Assembly (NCBI RefSeq): GCF_013912375.1
Contig: NZ_JACETV010000002.1
Coordinates: 558,001 to 622,000 of the forward strand
DNA: 64,000 nt
Reading direction: 5' to 3'
From: Emticicia sp. BO119
GTDB lineage: Bacteria; Bacteroidota; Bacteroidia; Cytophagales; Spirosomataceae
This document shows, piece after piece, positions 54,173 through 62,397 of the stretch. Each line of letters begins with the position of its first letter. Positions within the stretch are counted from its first letter, which is position 1. The notes below the pieces were generated by a model. It saw nothing but the letters and a program-made list of their open reading frames with translations, did not search any database and was not told the origin of the DNA. The position numbers and the translations under genes were made by a program.

Positions 54173-56770
54173 ATGAGACCCCAACCACCCCACTGGGCAG
54201 ACCAATTGTTAGAATGGTTTTGTGCACCTCACTTAATAGAAGAGGTGCAGGGAGATTTGCAGGAGCGATTTCAGAAGAATCTGAAATTTTTCGGCGAGAA
54301 AACAGCCCGATGGGAATACATCAAAGGAGTACTTGGGTTTATCAAACCCTTTGCCTTGAAGCGTAATGTTAAGTCATCTCAATCGTCTTTATACTTAAAT
54401 ATTATGATAAGCAATTACTTTAAAATCGCATTCAGGAATCTGCTCCGTTATAAGGGCTATTCTTTCATCAACATCTTTGGCCTGGCTACGGGTATGGCTG
54501 TAGTAATGCTGATAGGCTTATGGATTTATGATGAGCTGTCATATAACCGATACCATAAGAATTATGACTCCATCGCTCAGGTAATGGAAAACCAGCACTT
54601 AGGTAATGAAATCAGTACTTTTTCTACATTGCCAATGCCTCTGGCTTCTGAGCTTCGCACTACTTACGGCAGTAGTTTTAAGAATGTAGCCGCCACTATG
54701 ACCTACGAACAGATTATTGCCCATGATGATAAGGTTTTTACAAAACTGGGTTGTTTCTCTGAACCTGCATTTCCGGAAATGTTATCATTAGAAATGTTGA
54801 GTGGGGCCAGAAATGCTCTGACGGACCCTAATGCTATTTTATTGAGCGAATCTCTGGCAAAAACGATTTTCGGACTTGTTGACCCAATCAATCAACCGAT
54901 TAAATTGAATAATGCCTTTCAACAAAGGGTGGTGGGAGTATATAAAGATATGCCTAAAAATAGTCAGTTTAATAACCTGAACTTTATCGCACCGGTTAGC
55001 CTGATTTTTAGTGGTGGAGCAGGAGCAGATAACTGGCTGAGTAGCTCTTTTGATATTTACGTACAATTAAACAAGGATTATGATAAGACTGCTATTGATA
55101 AGAGAATAAGGGATGTATTATATCAACACTCAAAAGACGCCTCCAAACCAGAATTGTTTTTGTTCCCGATGAACCAATGGTATTTGTATGGCGAATTCAA
55201 AAATGGTGTAAATGTAGGCGGACGTATAGAATTTGTCTGGCTGTTTGGCATCATAGGCTTTTTCGTGCTACTATTGGCCTGTATCAATTTTATGAACCTG
55301 AGCACTGCCCGAAGCGAAAAACGTGCCAAAGAGGTAGGTATTCGTAAGGCTATCGGGTCCGTTCGCGGACAGTTGATTGCCCAGTTTTTCAGTGAATCTT
55401 TATTAGTAGTAATGTTTGCATTTATTTTATCAATTGTTCTTGTTATGCTGGCTTTACCATTTTTCAATAAGGTTGCCGATAAAGAAACGTTCCCTTTATG
55501 GCGGGAACCTTTTTTCTGGCTGGCTGGCATAGGCTTTACCATATTCACGGGTTTAATAGCAGGTAGCTATCCTGCCTTATATCTTTCTTCGTTTCAGCCC
55601 GTCAAAGTACTGAAAGGCACACTTCATTCAGGGCGTTTGGCAGCTATGCCTCGTAAGTTCCTGTTAGTGATGCAATTCACGGTTTCAGTTACATTAATTA
55701 TTGGAACAATTGTCATTTTCCGTCAGATAATCTTTGCCAAGAACCGTCCGGTAGGGTATAGCCGGGAGGGCTTACTAATGATACCTCTGACAACCGGAGA
55801 GATTCAGAAAAATTACAGGGCTTTTCATGATGACTTATTACAGACCAATGCCGTAGCAGGTGTAGCACGCTCTTCGAGCCCCATGACAGGTATCTGGTCT
55901 TCGGCTAATAATTTAGAATGGAGAGGCAAAGACCCGAATGTGCAGGCCATGTTTGGTACTATCTGTATTGAGCCGGACTATGGCACAGTAGTAACATGGG
56001 AAATGAAGGAGGGTCGTAATTTCTCTGAAAAATTCTCAACCGATTCATCAGCATTCATATTTAACGAAAGTGCTATCAAACAAATGGGGCTGAAGAATCC
56101 TATTGGCGAAATAGTGAGGTGGCATGATAAAAACTGGAAGATTATTGGTATTACTAAAGATATAGTGATGCGGTCGCCATTTGAGCCTATCGAACCTACG
56201 GTTTTTATGATAGATGACCGCCAGCGACCTTTCAATATCGTAGATATTAAAATCAATCCTGCAATATCAAGCAGAGAGGCTTTGGATATAATCGAGCCTG
56301 TCTACAAAAAATATGCTCCCAATAGCTCCTTTAATTACAAATTCGCCAGTCAGGAATATGAAAACAAATTCAGGGCAGAAGAGCGTATTGGTACTTTGGC
56401 AACTTTCTTTGCCATACTCGCCATTTTCATTTCCTGCTTAGGCTTGTTTGGTCTGGCTTCTTTCGTCGCTGAGCAGCGAACTAAAGAGATAGGTATCCGT
56501 AAAGTATTAGGGGCAAGTGTGGCGAGTCTATGGCGCATGCTATCAAAAGACTTTGTGGTATTAGTGATGATCTCCTGCCTGATAGCCACGCCAATCGCTT
56601 ATTATTTTATGAGTAGTTGGTTGGAAAAATACACTTACAGAACCGAAATCTCCTGGTGGATTTTTGTGATAGTTGGTATGGGTGCAATGGTAATATGCTT
56701 ATTAACCATCAGCTATCAGGCTATTAAGGCGGCATTGATGAATCCGGTAAAGACGTTGAAGAATGAGTGA
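54173..56770 (+). CDS. FtsX/MacB-type ABC permease with prefix domain (2 of 5)
   Basis: 865 residues with the same domain order as permease 1: prefix domain about 1-60 (MRPQPPHWADQLLEWFCAPHLIEEVQGDLQERF), first transmembrane helix near 100, FtsX block RSEKRAKEVGIRKAIGSVRGQL near 380, second half starting near 495 and the C-terminal FtsX block EQRTKEIGIRKVLGASVASL near 765. The last 120 bases are identical to the end of permease 3. The start ATG is clear. Cargo unknown. Confidence 0.92.
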   Translation: MRPQPPHWADQLLEWFCAPHLIEEVQGDLQERFQKNLKFFGEKTARWEYIKGVLGFIKPFALKRNVKSSQSSLYLNIMISNYFKIAFRNLLRYKGYSFINIFGLATGMAVVMLIGLWIYDELSYNRYHKNYDSIAQVMENQHLGNEISTFSTLPMPLASELRTTYGSSFKNVAATMTYEQIIAHDDKVFTKLGCFSEPAFPEMLSLEMLSGARNALTDPNAILLSESLAKTIFGLVDPINQPIKLNNAFQQRVVGVYKDMPKNSQFNNLNFIAPVSLIFSGGAGADNWLSSSFDIYVQLNKDYDKTAIDKRIRDVLYQHSKDASKPELFLFPMNQWYLYGEFKNGVNVGGRIEFVWLFGIIGFFVLLLACINFMNLSTARSEKRAKEVGIRKAIGSVRGQLIAQFFSESLLVVMFAFILSIVLVMLALPFFNKVADKETFPLWREPFFWLAGIGFTIFTGLIAGSYPALYLSSFQPVKVLKGTLHSGRLAAMPRKFLLVMQFTVSVTLIIGTIVIFRQIIFAKNRPVGYSREGLLMIPLTTGEIQKNYRAFHDDLLQTNAVAGVARSSSPMTGIWSSANNLEWRGKDPNVQAMFGTICIEPDYGTVVTWEMKEGRNFSEKFSTDSSAFIFNESAIKQMGLKNPIGEIVRWHDKNWKIIGITKDIVMRSPFEPIEPTVFMIDDRQRPFNIVDIKINPAISSREALDIIEPVYKKYAPNSSFNYKFASQEYENKFRAEERIGTLATFFAILAIFISCLGLFGLASFVAEQRTKEIGIRKVLGASVASLWRMLSKDFVVLVMISCLIATPIAYYFMSSWLEKYTYRTEISWWIFVIVGMGAMVICLLTISYQAIKAALMNPVKTLKNE

Positions 56771-56771
56771 T

Positions 56772-56885
56772 GTCTGAACTTTGATTTACCTGATTAAATG
56801 ATTAGGTAATGAGAGATATTTGACAAGCATTAATAATCATCATTTCAAATAAAATCAGTGTAATCAGGTGAATCAGAGTTCAGAC
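56772..56885. repeat. Palindromic intergenic element, copy 2
   Basis: Begins 2 bases after the stop of permease 2 with gtctgaactttgatttacc and ends with aatcagagttcagac, the two ends being inverted repeats. The middle (aggtaatgagagatatttga...) is shared with copy 3. It extends past the GTG start codon (56868) of permease 3. It lacks the GC-rich core of the copy at 1327. Confidence 0.85.
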
Positions 56886-59525
56886 AATATAACACCACCC
56901 CACTGGGCAGACCGATTGTTAGAATGGTTTTGTGCACCTCATCTATTGGAAGAGGTACAGGGAGATTTGCATGAAAGGTTTCAGAAAAATATAAGATTGT
57001 TTGGCGTGCAAACAGCCCGTATAGAATATATAAAAGGGGTAATGGGTTTTATCAGACCTTTTGCCTTGAAAAGAAAAAAAGAAATGTCACAATCACTATA
57101 TAATAAAATTATGATAAGCAATTATTTTAAAATCGCCCTTCGGAATTTCCTTAAATATAAAGGTTATTCTGCCATCAATCTGTTTGGCTTGGCTATAGGC
57201 ATGGCGGTTGCTATGCTTATAGGTTTGTGGATTTATGATGAAATGACTTTTAATCAAGGCCATGAAAATCATAATAGAATTGGCAGAGTGATGCAACACC
57301 AGACCGTTCGTGGAGAACGAAGTACCCATGAGAATAACCCGATACCCTTAGGAAATGAGTTACGTAATTCCTTTTCTGGTGATTTTAAATATGTAGTAAT
57401 GGCAACTCAGACGAAGAAATATATTATTTCATCGAATGGAGAAAATATCAGACAAAAAGGAAGCTACATGGAGGCCGATGCACCCGAAATGTTAAGCCTG
57501 AAAATGCTGAAAGGCACAAGGGCTGGTCTTTCAGAACTTAATACAATTCTGCTGTCAGAGACATTGGCAAAAACACTCTTTGGTGATGACGAGCCATTGA
57601 ACAAAGTCATAAAAATTGATAATGAATTAAATGTAAAAGTAACAGGGGTTTATGCTGACTTTGCACATAACTCTGAATTTAAAGATATAGCCTTCATTGC
57701 TCCATTTAAATTATTAGTTGCTTCGTATGATTATATAAGAGATCATCAGGATGATTGGGGAAATAATTTCTTGCACATTTATACACAAATTTCTCCTAAT
57801 ACAGATTTCGATAAGGTATCTGCTAAAATAAAAGATATTAAACTGAAACATGTAGATGCTGAGTATGCTTCTCGTAAGCCCGAACTTTTTGTCCAGCCTA
57901 TGAGCGGCTGGCATTTATATTCAGCATGGGAGAACGGTCTGAATACCACCAGCGAACCTCTAAGATTGGTGTGGTTTTATAGTACCATCGGCATTTTTAT
58001 CTTATTATTGGCTTGTATCAATTTTGTTAATCTAAGTACTGCCCGCTCTGAAAAAAGAGCTAAAGAGGTAGGTATCCGTAAAGCTATTGGCTCTGTTCGC
58101 GGACAACTAATCGGGCAGTTTTTCAGCGAGTCTTTTTTAATGGTAACCTTGGCTTTTGCGCTGTCTGTTTTGTTGGTACAAGCAATTTTACCTTGGTTCA
58201 ATAAAGTGGCTGATAAAAGTATTTCTATACTCTGGGGAGAATCATTATTCTGGTTAGCTAATTTTGCCTTTATTGTACTTACTTCAATATTGGCGGGTGT
58301 TTATCCTGCATTATATCTCTCGTCTTTCAAGCCTATCAAAGCATTAAAAGGAACCGGTTCGTCGTCACGATTCCGTTTAGGCCACCTTGCGGCAATCCCG
58401 CGTAAGACCTTGGTCATTGTACAATTCACTGTTTCAGTTACGCTCATAATCGGAACCATTATAGTTTATCAACAAATCCAGTTCGCCAAAAGCCGTCCGG
58501 TTGGTTACACGCGTGACGGCTTATTAATGATCCCTAAAACAACTGATGAACTAAGGGGTAAATATGAAATATTAAGAACCGATTTGAAAAATACAGGTGT
58601 GGTAGTTGAAATGGCTGAATCAGCGAGCTCACTGGCAGATATTGGCTCAATGAACGGAGGTTTTGAATGGAAAGATAAAGATCCTTCGCTACAAATAGAT
58701 TTCGGTACGCTGGGTGTAACCTATGAATATGGTAAAACCATCGGCTGGCAATTTGTTGATGGAAGAGATTTTTCCAGAGATTTCCCAACCGATTCGTCAG
58801 GGTTTATTCTAAACGAAGCTGCCGTTAAATTGATGGGCTTGAAAAATCCGGTGGGAGAAAATATCAGATGGGACACCGATTTTTTTGACGGAGAGCATTT
58901 CAAAATAGTAGGGGTTGTAAAAGATATGGTGATGGCATCTCCTTTTGAGCCTGTCAAACCTACTATTTTTTTCTTGCAAGGCTACAAAAATTATGTAATT
59001 GTAAAGATTAATCCAGAGGTAAGTACAGCTGATGCCCTCCCTAAAATAGAAGCATCTTTTAAAAAAATAGCCCCTAATAGTCCGTTCGATTATCAGTTTG
59101 TAGATGAAGCTTATGCGAAAAAATTTGGTAATGAAGATCGCGTGGCTAATCTGGCTACTTTCTTCGCTATACTCGCCATTTTTATTTCCTGCTTAGGATT
59201 ATTTGGTCTGGCTTCTTTCGTAGCTGAGCAGCGAACTAAAGAGATTGGTATCCGTAAAGTATTAGGAGCCAGTGTGGAGAGTCTATGGCGTATGCTATCA
59301 AAAGACTTTGTGGTATTGGTGATGATCTCCTGCCTTATAGCCACGCCAATCGCATACTATTTCATGAGTAGTTGGTTGCAGAAATATCCGTATCGAGCAG
59401 AAATCTCGTGGTGGATTTTTGTGATAGTTGGTATGGGTGCAATGGTAATATGCTTATTAACCATCAGCTATCAGGCTATTAAGGCGGCATTGATGAATCC
59501 GGTAAAGACGTTGAAGAATGAGTGA
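56868..59525 (+). CDS. FtsX/MacB-type ABC permease with prefix domain (3 of 5)
   Basis: 885 residues from a GTG at 56868. The first six residues (MNQSSD) are encoded inside the right arm of the palindromic element; the conserved prefix domain begins at PPHWADRLLEWFCAPHLLEEVQGDL. No ATG lies between the repeat and the prefix domain, so GTG (or another weak start) must be used. FtsX blocks RSEKRAKEVGIRKAIGSVRGQL (near 393) and EQRTKEIGIRKVLGASVESL (near 788). The C-terminal third is nearly identical to permease 2. Same predicted role. Confidence 0.9.
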   Translation: MNQSSDNITPPHWADRLLEWFCAPHLLEEVQGDLHERFQKNIRLFGVQTARIEYIKGVMGFIRPFALKRKKEMSQSLYNKIMISNYFKIALRNFLKYKGYSAINLFGLAIGMAVAMLIGLWIYDEMTFNQGHENHNRIGRVMQHQTVRGERSTHENNPIPLGNELRNSFSGDFKYVVMATQTKKYIISSNGENIRQKGSYMEADAPEMLSLKMLKGTRAGLSELNTILLSETLAKTLFGDDEPLNKVIKIDNELNVKVTGVYADFAHNSEFKDIAFIAPFKLLVASYDYIRDHQDDWGNNFLHIYTQISPNTDFDKVSAKIKDIKLKHVDAEYASRKPELFVQPMSGWHLYSAWENGLNTTSEPLRLVWFYSTIGIFILLLACINFVNLSTARSEKRAKEVGIRKAIGSVRGQLIGQFFSESFLMVTLAFALSVLLVQAILPWFNKVADKSISILWGESLFWLANFAFIVLTSILAGVYPALYLSSFKPIKALKGTGSSSRFRLGHLAAIPRKTLVIVQFTVSVTLIIGTIIVYQQIQFAKSRPVGYTRDGLLMIPKTTDELRGKYEILRTDLKNTGVVVEMAESASSLADIGSMNGGFEWKDKDPSLQIDFGTLGVTYEYGKTIGWQFVDGRDFSRDFPTDSSGFILNEAAVKLMGLKNPVGENIRWDTDFFDGEHFKIVGVVKDMVMASPFEPVKPTIFFLQGYKNYVIVKINPEVSTADALPKIEASFKKIAPNSPFDYQFVDEAYAKKFGNEDRVANLATFFAILAIFISCLGLFGLASFVAEQRTKEIGIRKVLGASVESLWRMLSKDFVVLVMISCLIATPIAYYFMSSWLQKYPYRAEISWWIFVIVGMGAMVICLLTISYQAIKAALMNPVKTLKNE

Positions 59526-59526
59526 T

Positions 59527-59649
59527 GTCTGAATTTTGATTTACCTGATTAAATGATTTTTATGATTAGGTAATGAGAGATATTTGACAAGCATTAATAA
59601 TCATCATTTCAAATAAAATCAGTGTAATCAGGTGAATCAAAGTTCAGAC
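59527..59649. repeat. Palindromic intergenic element, copy 3
   Basis: Starts 2 bases after the stop of permease 3 and ends with aatcaaagttcagac. Nearly identical to copy 2, with one substitution in the left arm and a short insertion (tttttatg) near the left end of the core. Like copy 2 it covers the GTG start (59632) of the next permease. Confidence 0.85.
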
Positions 59650-62274
59650 AATATAACACCACCCCGCTGGGCAGACCAATTGTTAGAATGGTTTTGTGCG
59701 CCTCATCTATTGGAAGAGGTACAGGGAGATCTATATGAACGGTTCCAGAAGAATTTCAGATTGTTTGGAGAGAGAATAGCACGAAGAGAGTATGCAATAG
59801 GGGTTTTGAGTTTTCTCAGACCCTTTGCCATAAAGCGTAAAAAGCCAATAGAAGTATCAAACTTTTTATTACTACAAATTATGATAAGCAATTATTTTAA
59901 AATCGCATTCAGAAACCTTTTGAAAAATCTGAGGTTTACTACCATTAATATCGTAGGTATGACTTTAGGAATGGCCTGCGCTCTGGTTATTTTCCTGATT
60001 GTCAGGCATGAAACCAGTTATGACCTGGCTCAAAGTAAATTAGACCGCATCTATCGGGTTGAAACACAGAACATCAAAGAAGACCACATTTATCCTGGTA
60101 CTTATACAGGTATGACCAAGGCATTATATGCCGACTTACCGGAGGCAGAAAAAATTGTGCCTATATTGAAACAATGGGGCTTTACTTTTTCGGCAGGCCA
60201 TTCAGACAATCGATTTAAAGAAAGTTTTGTTTTTGCAGATAATAATCTGTTTAAAACCTTAGATTATCAATGGCTGGCGGGTGATGCCAACAGAGCACTT
60301 ACCCAGCCTAATACAATTATTGTAACCCGTAAATATGCTGAAAAATATTTCGGCAAGACTGATATATTAGGTGAAACGATCCGCTTTGATAATAAGCAAG
60401 ACCTGATGGTAACAGGGGTGTTGGAGGATTATCCAACCACCAGTAGTTTCCCTTTCGATATGTTGGTTTCATTTTCCACCTTAAAAGGCACTAATCCTAA
60501 TTTTGAACTTGATAAATGGAATGGTTGGAATGATAATCATCAGGTATATGTATTGTTGAAAAAAGGTGTAAAAGCTGAAGCTCTACAAGGTAGATTTAAG
60601 CATATCGTAGAAAAATACATCGGCAAAGAAGCATTACCTGATAAAAATTTTCTGCTCAGTTCAATAAAAAATATACATTATACAGGCAATTTAGGTGGAC
60701 GCACAGCCAATACTAAATTACTGAAAACCTTATCACTAATAGGTCTTTTAGTATTACTAATCTCTTGTTTCAATTTTATTAATCTGAGCACAGCACAATT
60801 ATTCAAACGTGCCAAGGAGGTGGGAGTCCGTAAGGTGATTGGCAGTAGTCGTCAGTCATTAATTTATCAGTTTCTGACCGAAGCCGGACTTATCACGGGC
60901 ACAGCTATCATGTTGGCAGTATTAACTGCTGAGTTAGCCTTACCTTCTATTGCTGCTGTACTGGATATTCCTATCCGAATGACAGATTTGTTTAGCCTGA
61001 ACAATATGTTGTTTGTGCTTGGCTTATTTGTCATCACAACTTTATTGGCAGGTGTTTATCCTGCTATAAAATTATCGGGCATGACACCTATGTGGGCTTT
61101 GAACAAAAACAAAATGCCGCATATAAGACAGGTGTTTTCTTTACGTCAGGCTTTAGTGGTTGTTCAGTTTACCGTATCGCTGGTTTTAATCAGTTCGGCC
61201 ATACTTATTGATAAGCAATTAAGTTTCTTCCAGAAAGCTGACTTAGGTTTTAACAAAGATGCCATTATTACCATAAATCTGCCTGATAATAGCCCTGCTA
61301 AATTACAGTCATTCCGTAATCAGTTAGTTAGCTCGGCACAAATAAAGGATGTAAGTTTCTCTATGAATAGTGCTTCGTCTGAAGGTAACTGGATGCAGTT
61401 AACAGAAATAAGAGACATCGAGAGTCCTGTTCAGATTAAAACACAGATGAAAATGGGAGATTCTCATTTCTTAGATACGTATGGTATTCAGTTATTGGCA
61501 GGGCGGGCTTTGAAAGACAATGATACTACATTGGTAGCACTTGCCAACGAGATATATCTGGATAGAATGGGCATTAAAAAACCAGAAAAGGCTATTGGTA
61601 GAAAATTTTACTATGGTAATGGTGAAGAATATGGAACAATTGTAGGGGTTGTGAAAAACTTCAATGTTAACTCTTTGCATCAGAAAATAGACCCAACCTT
61701 AATACAGGTAGTTCCTAAACACTATTATCAGGGAGGTATAAAGTTGAGTAATACTCACTTAAGTGCAGATGATATAGAGGCAACAGTAGCGCATATTGAA
61801 AAACTCTGGACAGCCACTTTTCCAGGGCAAGTATTTGAATACAATTTCCTTAATGAAGAATTAGAGAAAGCATATCAGTCAGAAATGCGCACCGCTCGTT
61901 TGATTGAAACCGCTACTTTTATGGCAGTACTTATTGCCTGTCTTGGCTTGTTAGGTTTAGCTACTTTCATTGCTGAGCAACGCACCAAAGAGATAGGCGT
62001 AAGAAAGGTTCTGGGTGCTTCTGTAAGTAGTATTCTCGTATTGCTCTCAAAAGACTTTTTGAAATTGGTTCTGGTTGCTATCATTATAGCCACACCGGTA
62101 GCCTGGTGGGCAATAGATAACTGGCTACAGAATTTTGAATTCAAGATTCATATCAATGGGTGGATATTTATTGCTACGGGGCTTTTTATGGCTTTATTAG
62201 CCATTTTAACAGTTTCGTTCCAAAGCCTGAAAGCTGCCCTGATTAATCCGGTGAAATCGTTAAAGACAGAATAA
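59632..62274 (+). CDS. FtsX/MacB-type ABC permease with prefix domain, divergent body (4 of 5)
   Basis: 880 residues from GTG, again inside a palindromic element. The prefix domain (PPRWADQLLEWFCAPHLLEEVQGDLYERF) is nearly identical to the other copies, but the body belongs to a different FtsX subgroup: NLLKNLRFTTINIVGMTLGMACALVIFLIVRHETSYD near 94, CFNFINLSTAQLFKRAKEVGVRKVIGSSR near 378 and EQRTKEIGVRKVLGASVSSI near 783. It therefore looks like a recombinant of the shared N-terminus with another permease. Role as for the others; cargo may differ. Confidence 0.9.
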   Translation: MNQSSDNITPPRWADQLLEWFCAPHLLEEVQGDLYERFQKNFRLFGERIARREYAIGVLSFLRPFAIKRKKPIEVSNFLLLQIMISNYFKIAFRNLLKNLRFTTINIVGMTLGMACALVIFLIVRHETSYDLAQSKLDRIYRVETQNIKEDHIYPGTYTGMTKALYADLPEAEKIVPILKQWGFTFSAGHSDNRFKESFVFADNNLFKTLDYQWLAGDANRALTQPNTIIVTRKYAEKYFGKTDILGETIRFDNKQDLMVTGVLEDYPTTSSFPFDMLVSFSTLKGTNPNFELDKWNGWNDNHQVYVLLKKGVKAEALQGRFKHIVEKYIGKEALPDKNFLLSSIKNIHYTGNLGGRTANTKLLKTLSLIGLLVLLISCFNFINLSTAQLFKRAKEVGVRKVIGSSRQSLIYQFLTEAGLITGTAIMLAVLTAELALPSIAAVLDIPIRMTDLFSLNNMLFVLGLFVITTLLAGVYPAIKLSGMTPMWALNKNKMPHIRQVFSLRQALVVVQFTVSLVLISSAILIDKQLSFFQKADLGFNKDAIITINLPDNSPAKLQSFRNQLVSSAQIKDVSFSMNSASSEGNWMQLTEIRDIESPVQIKTQMKMGDSHFLDTYGIQLLAGRALKDNDTTLVALANEIYLDRMGIKKPEKAIGRKFYYGNGEEYGTIVGVVKNFNVNSLHQKIDPTLIQVVPKHYYQGGIKLSNTHLSADDIEATVAHIEKLWTATFPGQVFEYNFLNEELEKAYQSEMRTARLIETATFMAVLIACLGLLGLATFIAEQRTKEIGVRKVLGASVSSILVLLSKDFLKLVLVAIIIATPVAWWAIDNWLQNFEFKIHINGWIFIATGLFMALLAILTVSFQSLKAALINPVKSLKTE

Positions 62275-62294
62275 GCCCTGCGCTGCGTCCGCTC

Positions 62295-62380
62295 AGCCCC
62301 TAAAGGGGAGTTGCTTATGCATGAGGAATAGGATTAAATGAAAATAGTGTCAACTTTTAAAAAAATCCCCTTTAGGGGTT
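62295..62380. repeat. Pair of short cccctaaagggg palindromes between permeases 4 and 5
   Basis: agcccctaaaggggag at 62295-62310 and aatcccctttaggggtt at 62364-62380 are each near-perfect palindromes and are in inverted orientation to each other. They fill the 120-base gap. They look like a common Bacteroidota intergenic repeat; no T-run for termination is present. Confidence 0.65.
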
Positions 62381-62397
62381 AGTGACGAAATTATCTT

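Noticed and set aside
56772-59649. CRISPR array or insertion sequence in the repeats between permeases
   Set aside because: Only two copies, separated by a full gene, palindromic and without spacers or transposase; they fit a small palindromic element.
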